From positions 60,001 through 124,000 of the forward strand of contig NC_087068.1 in NCBI RefSeq assembly GCF_963678635.1: 64,000 bases of DNA. The letters are read 5' to 3'. Origin of the DNA: Symsagittifera roscoffensis. Taxonomy: Eukaryota; Xenacoelomorpha; Acoela; Convolutidae. A program made the translations under genes and the position numbers. Within the stretch, counting starts at the first letter, position 1, and each line of letters opens with the position of its first letter. The notes under the pieces are model-generated. The model ran no database searches. It saw only the letters and a program-made list of their open reading frames with translations, and was not told where the DNA came from. Of the stretch, positions 41,779 through 53,415 are shown piece after piece.

Positions 41779-41790
41779 TAAAAACGTCTA

Positions 41791-42674
41791 TGTAACATTC
41801 GCCCAAACATCACACAGCGACGGAGCGCAGAAAAAGTACCTATTGACGACTGGCAGGCGTCAGTTACCTTAATTCTACTCGTTTTTCACCGTCTCGACCT
41901 TGCCAGTTGATTTTCTGGTCTGTTTAGGGCAAAGTAAAAAGTTACCATTTTTAGGCCATCAGTCAAACGACTTTTGATCAGCTTTCGTTTGCATGCGAAC
42001 ACAACCACATAGCTGAGTCTCGGATCCTCAGACTACGTGATTGTCATTAAAAACACGGCTCGAACCACCTATTTCTATATGTTTTTGTGTGACAGTTTTA
42101 TATTAAATCCATTGGAGATGGATTGACCCTTTCCTTTTTCTATCTACTCATGCTCTGAAATATTAAATAATAACGGTGTTAATTAACATCTAGGACATTA
42201 CAGCAACTGTTGAAGTTAGTTTACCCAGTCCCTTCACATATAACAGTCTCTGGGGGACCAAGCCTCCGCTCCCGTGATTTTCTTGAGATAACACTCTTAT
42301 CTCCTATATTTCGTGTCCCGGGAGGGTTCCGTGGTATTTCTCTTCCCCCCACTGAAGCCTCCGTCTCCACAAATATCCGTCGCTAAGGTCCTTATCGTGT
42401 GTTATTGCCACGATAAGAGGCTCCGTGTTTTTCTGTCTCTGATACAACTGTTCTTCACAATTTCTATCGTTGTTCTGATTTTCGTCTTTTTTATTCAAAA
42501 TGGCCGTCTTTTTTCTATTTCTCAGAAATGTTCTTCTTCCGATCGAAATTTTAAAAATAAAAATTCTAGAACATTCTGACCCTCCGTCGCAACACTTTTT
42601 TGTTCATAAGGCCTTTAGTCACTTTTTTTCCGGTCGCGGGAAGGTTATGCTGTGTCATCCGGCAGAATGGCACA
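41791..42674 (-). repeat. 5' LTR of copy C
   Basis: 884 bp, the partner of 18225-19108 with three mismatches. The plus-strand flank after it, GTATAATGCG, is copy B pol. Confidence 0.95.
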
Positions 42675-45082
42675 GTATAATGCGATAGTGTTACCGCAAC
42701 TCTATCAGACAGAACTATTATTCAGGTCACATGATCAGATGGGCCATCAGGGGATCGAAAAAGTGTACTAGAGGATCCTGAAGCGCTTTGAGTGGCCTGG
42801 AATGAAAAAGGCATGCGAGAAGTGGGTAACAGCATGTCTGTCATGCCAACAAGTCAAGGATCCAAGGAAGTTGCGATTTCCATTACAATCGATCGAGTCG
42901 TCTGAATTCAATGAGGTGGTGCAGATAGATCACCAGAAAATATGCATGACAGACAGCGGTTATAATCAGGTGTTGGTCATGATAGATTATTTTACGAAGT
43001 ATGCGGAGGCCGTGCCCTGCATAACTGCCTCGGCGGAGGAGCTTGCGACCACCTGATCATCACGTGGATAGCGAGACATGGTTGTCTGATGACGTTTCAA
43101 TCGGATAATGGAACAGCTTTCGTAGGAGAGCTTACGAATGAGTTTATGGGACGCTCACAGGTCGCTCAGGCTCACTCCACGACATAGCACCCTCAGACGA
43201 ATGGCTTAGTGGAAAGACAGAATATGACGTTAGTGTCGATGCTGAGAGTATATTTTTCCAGGTACATGACCGATTGGGACAGATACCTTCCACAGGTGAT
43301 GGGAGCATATAACAGCACGCAACACTCCACCACCGGAGTCAGTCCACACATGATGCTAACTGGACACGAAAAGTCTTTACGCTTAACCTTCTTCTACCCA
43401 GAGTATGAGGGAAAGAAAACGTCCCCACAGGTCTACGTGAGGGATGTGATCAGACGCCAACTGGAGTTGAATGATTTGTGTAGACGAAATACTCAGCAAG
43501 CGCAGGCAAGGCAGAGGAAAAGATTCGATAAGAAAGCAGCTGGTGCAAAGGCTTACTCGGTGGGAGACTACGTATGGGTATTTCAGAACGTTATACCACC
43601 GAAAGGGACGAAAAAGCTCCTAAAAAAATGGAGGGGACCCTTTATGATTACAGAGGTGCACTAGGAGGGACGTTTTTATAGACTGAGTACTGGCCGAGCC
43701 GCCCACTACGAGAACATCAAGCCACACAATCCATCGACAGAAGACTGGTGTATACCTGCAGACATGGAAGGAGGGGATTATCTATTGATGAATCCTGCTT
43801 GTGAGGTCAATGAAAAGGGCACCAGGGAGAAGAACGATGGAAACGAAGTCGTAGAGGAAGGTACGGATACACCGCTGGACCTGGATCCAAAGAGGAGATC
43901 GAAGCGGACGATGAAACCTTACCCTACGCAGAGGAAGATTGGCAGGATCCCGAACAGACAGAAGTTCCCAAGAACTTGGAACCGGATCTTCCGTTCACGA
44001 TACAGACTCGTCAGAAGGACGGGTCGAGACCAAGAAAGAAATACAATCCTTACGGTGACGACTTCGTAGTGGATAGGATAGATCTGAAGAAGATAGTGGA
44101 GGAAGTAGTGGGTCTAGAGGAAATAACTGTGTCACAAGACATTGACATAGTCGATGATCACGACGATGAGTGGGTTGACGACTGGTCGAAACCCGAGGTA
44201 GAATTCAACAACGAGCAACAGCAGTCATATGAACAAGACTTGACGATACTGCGTGTCTTAGAGTGGCTGAATAAAACGACCTCGGATCCTGAGGAGACCA
44301 GTGTCACGATTCAAGACGTAGATCGTGAAAGCATGAAATATATCAAGACCGAACGAGATGATCCTTCCTGGGCTGCCCAGGAAGGACGACTACTCATTCC
44401 AGCTTCTAACCTCGACTTGATAACCGGTATGCGATCGACGGGGACGTCGATGGATATTTTTGTCCGGGGAGTGGGGGTAGGACTTACCCACACTGAAAAC
44501 TTGATAATAAAAAAATTAAGAATTGCAAGAGAAACAGGAGACTTAGAAGCAGAAACAGGCGAAGAACCTAAGAAACCTGAAATAGGGAGGGTAGTTGAGT
44601 CATATTTTAACTTACCAAATGAATATTCTAGTAACATAATACTAACAGACAGTGATTTCATACTCACAAATAGAACATGTGCGATAGCAATCACAGCAGA
44701 CATGAGTTTTAGGACAGCGTTAGCGGCAGATTTTAAGAGAGAATATAAAAACATAGAGTTCCTGTGGAAGCAACGACCAGGAGTAGGGGGCGTAGCAGCC
44801 TTACCTCCGGCGGCGTCGCAGATACCGGGAAAATACTTATGCTTCCTGGTAACGAGGGCGACGGAGAAGCAGCACGTGGACCCAGAGAACCTAGTCTTGT
44901 CCTTGACGAGGCTGAGGGACTTCCTTGTGGAAATGGACGTGAAGGAGCTCTCGCTTCCAGTGTACGATCCAAACAGAGGAAGACTGCATCCTCGGGAATT
45001 GTACGCGCTTGTACACGTGATATTCTCTGATAAGAACATACAAGTATATCTACATAAGAAATATTACTTATGTATAGGCTGA
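42675..45082 (+). pseudogene. pol: Pol of copy B, second part: integrase and macrodomain-like end (broken)
   Basis: It continues the frame interrupted at 18224. It holds the integrase zinc site (MGHQG, CLSCQQ), the DD35E core and GPY/F, then an acidic linker. Breaks: TAG at about 42769, a frameshift near 43048, TAG in the TTYHPQT motif near 43187, TAG at 43662-43664 and a frameshift near 43892. The last frame, 43976-45082, is open. Its final 150 residues (from about 44630) show the macrodomain-like pattern TCAIAIT, ALAADFKREYKNIEFLW, GKYLCFLVT and DPENLV, ending in HVIFSDKNIQVYLH. This matches copy C closely, so the domain is part of the lineage. Ser and Arg replace the MGAG loop residues, so ADP-ribose binding is uncertain. 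Confidence 0.88.
44431..44472 (+). promoter_or_regulatory. Central polypurine-tract-like segment (copy B)
   Basis: Same 42-nt segment as at 6906-6947 and 29774-29815, ending TTTTTGTCCGGGGAGT and followed by GGGGGTAGG. Confidence 0.5.
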
Positions 45083-45477
45083 GTGACGTGCGAGGAGGTG
45101 TTAGGCCAAAGACTAAGTTGTATGTAATATGTGTTTTGTTATGTTATGTTATGTGTTAGGTTATTAAGATCATGGGTAAGTAGGGGTTAGTGACCATGAA
45201 CAACTGAATGACGATCTTAGGAATAGATCCAAAGTTTGGACTGTCCAATCTTAGGTAGAATTCCAAAATTTTAGAGACCAACTGATTTTAATAAATTTTA
45301 GGATGAATATCTTTTTATCTGAACTGTTTTTAAGCAAATTTTAACGATATATGTTAAGGTGAAACTGACAAGTGTGATATTTGTGACTTCTTTTCTAGAT
45401 CCTGATTGATCATTTAATTACTCACTTGAGTCAAAACCTTGGAATCGAATCACATCAAATCAAATCTGAAGAACAGT
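45083..45477 (+). promoter_or_regulatory. pol-ORF3 spacer with conserved 3' splice site (copy B)
   Basis: About 395 bp without an ORF. TTCTTTTCTAG ending at 45398, followed by ATCCTGATTGATC, matches the copy C acceptor. The first ATG after it starts ORF3. Confidence 0.5.
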
Positions 45478-48400
45478 ATGGACAATTTCAACTTAGATGA
45501 ATTGATGGACCTGGCAGAGGCATATGTAGGACCGATGATAGATGCGATCTATCGTCGGCTGATCAATCGGGACTTCGCTCTGGAGGACCCAGAGGTAGTC
45601 ATGTTGCTGACCGCCCTGATCAACATCTTGTGGCACGACAACCGTGGGGACCACCCCACGGAAGTCCTGTTGATGGCAGCATATGGAGAAAGGGGAGTAC
45701 TAGACCGCCCGAACATGAGAGTGATGAGGTGGAGAAACGGGGCTCTCTCAGGGAGTGACTTGGCGAATGAGCCTGGATTGGGAAGTTCTAGGACTTACCA
45801 ACCAGGTGAGATGCCAATGTCCTCCAAGCCCAAACCTGGGCTGACGAGAATGCATCGGGAGATGAACAGCGAGGCGGCCTCGTCTGGTTCACCACTGAGA
45901 GCAGCTGTGCAACCAAAAAGGGCGAAAGTAGCACAGAAAGTTCAGACGAACCAAACCATGCAAGATCTGGATGAGATGAACGATGAACTGAAAAGTACGA
46001 AGAAGGAGCTGGACGAGATGACCAAAAGTATGCTCCAGATGGAGGAAGATCGAGACATGTGGAGAAAATTGTTTGAAGACTGCAACAAAAAGCAGGGCCA
46101 AGAAATTGAGCGCTTGAGGCAGGACTACAAAGAGCAATCGGAACAGTTGGCGTTGACAACGGCCGTGGAGAAAGTGATACCTGCAAGGGATATTCCTCGT
46201 GGGCAGTCCCCGATGGAGCTCTTGACGCCTCGAGAAATGAGTCAAACAACGGAGACACGGCTCCCAGCAGAGACAAACCGAGTAACAATCCCGGATTCTA
46301 GTGACACCTTGGGTGACCCCGTCGTGGAACAGACAGTGAGGAAGCTGATAGAGACAGCTGGACGACTGGTCGCTAACAAGAATGTGCCAGGTTCCGGGGT
46401 GACTGCACCCTATGGAACGATTGACGACACGGGCAGAGTACGACTCTCCCAGACCGTGATCAGACAGGGGATAAGTGACGTGACACCACTCATGGGGAGC
46501 TCGAGAATCCCAGAGAGAAGAATACGGAAGATGCCAGCGAAGAAAGTGTCTCGCATAATAGACGTGCAGAAGAATAATCAATTGAAATATAATTTCATGG
46601 GAGTTCCGGAGACAGATCCGAGGGCTTGCTTCAATCGAGCGACTTGGAGCCCGGCAGTAAATCTGCAGCAACCACCACTCGGGACATCTCATCTGATACT
46701 GGGAGACAGCTTGGTCAGAGTGCTGTCGAATTTGAGGACCTCGTGGGTCACCACGGTGATGGCCTTTGGAAGCGCGACGATAGCCCAGTTATATCGAATG
46801 GCGGAACTGATGAATCCAGGGAGGATCCCCAATGTGATGATCGTAGTTGGGACGAATGACATCTCCAGAGGTTCAGATGAGCAGGAAGCGCTATGGGAGT
46901 CAATGATGGTGTGTTTGTTTACTACCCTCTGGCAGAAATTCAATTGCGCGGTACTGACCGTTTGCACTGTGCCAATGAATACGAGAAGCCTGACAGCATC
47001 AGGAAGAAGGTACAACGAGGGAGTCGTCAGGTGAAATAACATCTTGAGGAAACTCGCAAGTCGGAACGCCGGAAGAATGATCCTCATGGACATCGAACAT
47101 GAGTTGAGAGCTATGGATCAGGCCAGCCTGACCACGGACGGCATCCACTTCGACAGTATCGAAGGACAAGCTTGGTTGAATCGAGTCTTCCAAGAGCGGT
47201 TGGACGAGCTGGAAGCAGAACTCTTTGACACAGGAGTGCTGAAGGATGAAGGAACAGTGAGTGACGCGGTGATTAACACCTTTGTGCCTCCTAGCTTGGA
47301 AACACGCTTGGGTACGGTCCCGGCCGTCACAAACTACAGGCAACAAAGCTCCAGCGAACCACGTCAGAGGACAAACGTACAAGATCGATTGGGAGAAGCG
47401 CCGATGAGGAGGACCATCCATCCTAGGAGAAGGATAGGACCTGTCAATCCAATCGAAGAGACAGCCGGCACGTCTAGATCGGACACTAGATCGGACACTA
47501 GATCGGAGACGACAAGTAACAGTCGAGAGGAGAGACGTCCGAGCAGAGGCTCGTTGATGTGGTCAAGACCCATACCGTCTCCCTGGCATGTATACAAAGA
47601 CGAGCTAATGAAGCTGGATCTCCAGAGAGTAAGCTTCATCGAAGATGCAAGGAGGATGCTGAATGGAGCGACGCTATCCGTCAGCAGATTGTACTCGATA
47701 ACCGGCGTAGACTGGTTGATAGCCGCTAGCATAAACTTCAGCTCCACGACGGCCTTGAGATTTGCTGACCTAGAGGGACTGCTCTCTAACAACACAATGG
47801 GGCCAGTGAATACGAGACCATTGCAAGACTTGAGGTTGAATCATGATGAGGGGAATCGTGAAGAGAGACCAGGAAGATTCCTGACGACGAGAGCGCCGAT
47901 TGGACAACACGTGAAGATATTCAGGCAGCTGACGACACCCCCTGGTCATGTGAAGGAGAGAGTATACCCAAAAATAGTGAATCAAGATGGTGATGCCCAA
48001 AGATATGGCGGATTGAAAGCGATAAAGAAAGATGAGACCATCTTCGCCGCCTATGACAAAGCAGAAATGAGGAAGGCCAAGATTATGGTAGTAGCGAATT
48101 CATAGTTCGTGTACACCTCCAAGTCTCTGTTTTGGCCGGACGTCCTAATGTTGGCAGCGGTCGACCTGGACCTACTGCAATCGATATCTCTGGCTATAGG
48201 GGTACAAAGGCAGACGGACATGAACCCAATTACGATTGTGTTTGCTGGCATCAATGACCATCTACACAGTAGAAGTTTTCTGAGCAGACTCAGAGATCCT
48301 ACAACGGCAGAGAAAGCTGTATGGCCCGCGATAAAAGATATCCATGAGTCGATGGGTGAAGTGGTGGATGCGGCGAAGGAGGGGTCATTCACCAAAGTGA

Positions 48401-51400
48401 CACCGAGAATAGTATTCGCGTTGTCTCCGGGATATGCACATCTCCCGGATGGACTGAAATTTGTGTATGCGATTGTGACCTTACTTTCGGAAGGAAAATA
48501 TGATGTAATCATATCAGCCCCGAATCGCATGATAGAGATGGAGAACCTGAGGCCACTTAAGGCTGAACTGCCTGCAGTGTGGTCAGATATCTCAAACGCG
48601 ATGAGAGGATTCAAGGACCATGCGCTACACATGTTAGTATTGGATGAGGTGCTGGGGTTGGAACTGTCCAATTTCAGTCGACAGCTCAAACTGAAACCAG
48701 GAGTAGACGACGACCATCGAGTGATCGCGGCGATGTCCACCGACTTATGGTTCCGAGCAATGGAAGTGGCAAGTGAAGACACAAGAAGGAAAAATTCACT
48801 AGAGACGAGAGCTCATTTGGAGGCGATGGTTCTGAGAACCAAGCCGGAAGCCAACCAGTGGCTACACCTGAACCCTAGAGTAGCGGCATTGGGTGCAGAT
48901 GCTTTTGAGCAAGGCCCCGTGATGATCACAAAGATACATGCCTACTTGTTGAAGGAGGTGAACCTGGCGGAAAATGCCGGAGAAAAGACCGCTGATTTTG
49001 TGAACAGAATGTGTCAAATTACTCTGGAAACCTTCTGGACCCAGGAAGTGAAGGGACAGGAGGGTTTTGAACGGACAGACAGCATGTTGGAAGGGTTGGG
49101 AGCCGGATGGACCGCGTCCTTCTTGGCAAAAGTTTATCCGAAAGTCTCGCACTGCTTGATAAAAGAATTCCTCCAAGCAGTAGTGGAAATATCGATAGTG
49201 GAACTAATAGCCTTGTTCGTGACATTTGGAGCAGAGAGTTTCGTTAAGAGGCCGGCGATACTGCTCACCGATGGAATCCAGAACCTGCGGCTAGACGGAC
49301 TTCTGACATTGATTGCAATTACCCACGGAAACTTGGGAGGACTGATGAAACTGGCACGTTGTCCAGAGCAGATGAGAGAGAGAGTGAGGAAAATGAATAT
49401 GAAGAAATCCACGGACTCGTGGAACAAGATAAGAGACCTGAGACACACTCTTATCCAGTATCTCTTACAACAAAATCGCTTTGGAACGGGAGAAGACGAG
49501 ACGATTGAAAGAGAGGAAGATGTTGGACGACATGTTGGAGGCATGCCGCTGTTAACCGATCTGAGCTTGGCTATGAGAACCGATCACTTGGCGCTGATCA
49601 GAGGAGTCACGGAGTTTGTAACGGTGATCTATGGACCAGCAGTCACGTTTGCGTTCCCTGACGTTAAAGTGGAAGCATATAGGAGGTCGGTGCTGCACCT
49701 GAACCTCATATCGGCAGTGGACGGTAGTACACTGAACTGGTGTGAGCAGCACACATTGCGGGAGCTCATGAGTGAAGACCTGTTATTTGCGAAAATATCG
49801 GAGACAGAGATGACAGTCATCAATTTTGACGATCACTTCCGCGATCGCATGGGAGAAGTAGAAAGAGGACACATCGAAGTGTTTCCAAAGCTTTGGAATC
49901 TGAGACCCTATGATAAAACGAATGGTGAAATAACCAGAGTGCCTCGTCTCACTGCAGCATATCACAAAGTGAGAGAAGAGACGAAGGACTGGGGCGATTA
50001 CAAGAAGCTGCCGGAGGCAATCCCTGAATTCCCGCTGATAAGAAGGATGTTGCTCGGAGCAGTCTCCGTGGTACAAACTCCTAGATTGAGAGCATTCGAA
50101 ACCAACGAAAGGAGAGTAGGGCATTTCGTGGGAACGATGGATCCATACTTTGTAGGGAGAAATGCCGCCATGTTACAATACACACGATTTGCATCAGTGT
50201 AGATGTATTCCCAGGAGTTCTGCAGACTGAGCAGAAATACATAGGAAAATGGAGGGAAGCGATCGAGACGGAAATGAACATCAGACACGTGAGACTTATT
50301 GTAGACCATCAGGAGCACGATATTTGGTGGGTTCAACATTGGCTCCAATGTGCAAGAGCAGATACCCTGTACATTTCGTAGCTGTGGACGTGAAGAGTAC
50401 AAGAACGATTGTGGATCAAGCCTTCTCAGTGCCGAAGTGTGCGAGACTGGCGAGAATGTCCGAGAAGTCTTATGAGTTGCTATGTAAGATGTTCTCAGCA
50501 GTTCCAGAGAGAACCAAGGAAGAATTGGAGTCAATACTAGGAAAGAAGTTCATGGGATATGTGAGCGGGAACTTCAGTGACTTTGAGAGACAGAAACAGA
50601 GGGGATCAACTGTCACAGATTACAATACAGTAGATGAGAATGATGAAGTCCACCGAGTGATGATGGAAGTGGAACCATTACTGGAAGCTTCGGGAAAACG
50701 TAATTGGAGGAGCATCATGTTGACACATGATGAGTTTCCTTGCCACTGCTTGCTGCAGACCTGGTGGTATCCCAAGCGTAGTAATCTGATGTTGATCTGG
50801 GACTCTGGAGAGCTGCTCTCCATGGGTTTACCAGATTCATCACAGCCCATAACAATAGTGATAGTGGGAGTAATGATGAAGAAACGATGGCTGGAAGCTA
50901 ATGTGAGAGAAAATAACAGACAGGAGGCACCGACGAGAGAACATTTGCGGAAGTTAGATTGTCTAAAAGATTTAGATCTTTTTGAGACAATGTGCAAAAT
51001 TTTAAACATTCCGATGGAAGTGAAGAAGATATGGGCAAGGAAACGATTGATGCCATGGTTAAGAGCTAACATGACTGCATGGTTGTACGAGTATGCGAAG
51101 AAGCATATGTCGAAGCATGGCAGGGTGTACAGTGAATATCAGCTGGACATTGGAGCAGGAGATTTCAAGCGAGCTCTCGTGACTCGTCGGAAAGCAGTGA
51201 CCACCGCTGTGAAAAGAATTTCCAGGACGAGTGAACGTAGTGGAAAAGAGAAGGCAGAGATGTTAAAGGAAGATTTGGAGAGAAACGTGACGTTGTGTCT
51301 CCACAACAGCTTCTGCAGGAACAGAGAATCTAACGTGGATCCCCTACCTTGTTGTAAACAGAGGGTAGAAGAGCAAAAGTGTTGGAGGACGGCTTCCAGC

Positions 51401-51487
51401 AGCGTCAGGATTGCTAACGACGTGTTGCAGGATACGGAGAATGAGAGTGCAGAGTCAGTATCACAGGAGGAAGAAATGGAACATTGA
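45478..51487 (+). pseudogene. ORF3 of copy B (broken, internal deletion)
   Basis: ATG 45478 (MDNFNLDELMDL) aligns with ATG 28722 of copy C. The SGNH blocks are all readable: ILGDSLVRVL near 46695, FGSATI near 46767, VVGTNDIS near 46848 and DGIHFD near 47139. The second module keeps FAGINDHLHS near 48242. In-frame stops lie at 47032-47034 (TGA where copy C has Trp) and 48103-48105 (TAG). Near 50190 about 2.9 kb present in copy C (about 24020 to 21140) is missing, followed by a frameshift. The 3' end (50249-51487) is open and ends with the Cys-rich tail (CLHNSFCRN, PLPCCK). The conserved blocks in a diverged copy indicate past selection on the hydrolase region. Confidence 0.85.
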
Positions 51488-52273
51488 CGAATGACCAAAA
51501 AACAAGATGCAAAAAGAGATGAAATTAGAAGAATTTAGAAGTTTTAGAACTTCTAAACGACGAAAAAAGAAGAAAACAAAGGAGTGATGAAGAAAAAGTT
51601 AAAACTCAGAATTGTTTTATGTGTGTGAAAAAACTCAAGTGAGAAACCAAGCAACCATGTTGTAATTGAAAACTGAAACATTTAGTTGAGTTTTGAAGTT
51701 GTTGCATTTATAAATTTGCATTTTGATTTTAGTCGAGTGGCTTTAGAGACACTCACTTACTATTTATTTAGAAAGGCTTGATTGAAGGAGTATAGTTAAA
51801 TATTCCAGCCTACATGACTGTTTTTAATCAGCTAGGAGAACTGATCACTTTGTGGTGACATGAAACATGAAAGGCTGGGGTAATCTCTCGAAGAGGGAGA
51901 TTGTTTCATTGTTCTTTCTAACCACAGAGTTTCTTAGTTTTAATATTCAGGACAATAACAAGCAAGATTTCCGAAGGGAAGAAGCATAGTAGGATAATTT
52001 CAGCTTGTTGGTTGGCAGGACTGTCCTGCAAGCCAACACCTTTTAAATCTGAGAGAAAAAGTTTTAATCGGGACATTGACATTGGAAGTCAGAAAATATG
52101 TTTTATCTTAGGTCATATCCTCAATGTGCAGATTAATGAAAGAGTTTGAAGGCTATAGTGATGTGGTATGATGCCAATTATATTCTGCAGTGAGTCGATG
52201 TGACGTGGATAAAAGTAATTTCGTGCATTTTGTAAATTCTGTTCGATGACACTGTATCTATTTTACGAGCATT
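51488..52273 (+). other. 3' untranslated region of copy B
   Basis: About 790 bp, AT-rich. I see no gene or strong repeat. Confidence 0.6.
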
Positions 52274-52315
52274 GCGTGATTCAATGAGGAAATTGACCGG
52301 ACTGTCCGGGGAGTA
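52274..52315 (+). promoter_or_regulatory. 3' polypurine tract of copy B
   Basis: CTGTCCGGGGAGTA directly precedes the LTR start TGTGAC. The upstream bases (GCG, GATT, AATG) are weakly related to the copy C block. Confidence 0.65.
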
Positions 52316-53202
52316 TGTGACATTCGACCAGAATGTGCCAAAATGCAGTCTCTGCAGTTTAGTCATTTTTAGCAGCGAGCCTTCCGAGTTAGTAATTTTG
52401 GAGGATTAAGAACGTTATTTGAACGATTGAACAAAACGTGAAAGTTGAAGGATTCGGAAATTCCTAAATTTTAAATTTTCGAAGTGATTACGTAACATTT
52501 CTGAGAAACGTCAGAAACGGCCATTTTTGGCAGAAAAGCTGAAAAGCAACAGAACAACTTTAGCTGCGATTGCGAGAAGTGCGGAAAATGTGATAAAAAA
52601 CGACAACAAATCACGGAGCTGACAGAAAACATTCCGAGTTGCAAATATTGTGTCGCTACAATAGTTGCAAGGCCGTTGCGAACAACGGTGAAGGGTGGAA
52701 TTCAGCCTTCCGGGTTACGGAGAAATCAAGATTAACATACTTGATTCAGTGGATTCAAGAATCCGGAAGGGTTTAGCTTCCTGTCATGTCCTGAATTGAA
52801 TTTAATTAACAGCTGGATTCATTTTGATAAGGATGAGAAGCTAGGAGTTGGGGGAAAGGGTTGATCCATCTTCGATGGAGATGATGATTTTTATCTACTG
52901 AACAAAAACAATAATAATTCAATAAGTAGTAGCCCTGTTTTTAGGAGTGACCTCGTGGTCTGGGGATACTGAGACCCAGCCATGATCTCACTATTTCTGC
53001 ATGTAATTAAGTTAATTTGAGTGTTTTGACCGAAGCCGAAAGCAGTAACGTTTTTGTCGACCCGATGTTAGAAAAGACCACCGAAAGTACTGGCTTGGTA
53101 GAGACGGTGAAAAGCATATAAAGCTCTGTTTAGACGTTAGCCAGTCGTCTTAGGACTTAGTTTTATTTTCCGTCGATATGTATCTTCCGGGCGAATGTTA
53201 CA
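52316..53202 (+). repeat. 3' LTR of copy B
   Basis: 887 bp, TGTGAC...GTTACA. It matches 7214-7928 over its 3' part but lacks the 36-nt segment found there. TATAAA is at 53117-53122 and the cassette is at 52706-52772. Confidence 0.92.
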
Positions 53203-53415
53203 TATAATCATACTTTCTGTCTAATTGAAACAATGCTGAAACCTACAGAGACCTCGAAAAAAAATCAAATTTTCTGAGAAAAAAAATTAAATTACAAAAA
53301 AAAGTATATAAATCACTGCATTGTATAACAAGTTTACAGCAACATTTCACATTTTAATATCATAAAACCAATATAACACGACATGATGAATATTTTTACT
53401 ACACCAGATCAGTTC

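Larger units (their letters stand above)
38650..41790 (-). other. Copy C 5' leader (3.1 kb, no convincing gene)
   Basis: It lies between the 5' LTR and gag. From the LTR inward it holds the primer site, cassettes 1 to 4, an A-rich tract between cassettes 2 and 3, many single ACCCTCC motifs (39620-40560) and two copies of the pre-gag module. Order and content match the copy B leader, while the sequence between modules is diverged. The ORF at 38996-39424 only translates the duplicated module. Confidence 0.75.
18225..42674 (-). mobile_element. Copy C: 24.4-kb Ty3/Gypsy retrotransposon with three open ORFs
   Basis: Two direct 884-bp LTRs (18225-19108 and 41791-42674) bound gag, pol and a giant third ORF, all on the minus strand. 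The LTRs start TGTGCC and end GTTACA in sense. I find three differences between them, which points to recent insertion. The element sits inside copy B pol: the flanks ...TACAAGTA and GTATAATGCG rejoin to the uninterrupted sequence seen at 5150-5175 of copy A, leaving GTA or GTAT as the target duplication. This is unusually large for an animal Ty3/Gypsy element, mostly because of ORF3 and the 3.1-kb leader. Confidence 0.95.
7214..53202 (+). mobile_element. Copy B: decayed giant Ty3/Gypsy retrotransposon, split by copy C
   Basis: Its parts are 5' LTR (partial, 7214-7928), leader, gag, pol first part (to 18224), pol second part (42675-45082), ORF3 (45478-51487), 3' untranslated region, polypurine tract and 3' LTR (52316-53202). 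Without the 24,450-bp insert the visible element is about 21.5 kb. Many frameshifts and stops, and a roughly 2.9-kb deletion in ORF3, show it is inactive. The LTR starts TGTGAC and ends GTTACA (TG...CA). Target-site duplication cannot be checked because the left end is in the gap. Confidence 0.88.
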
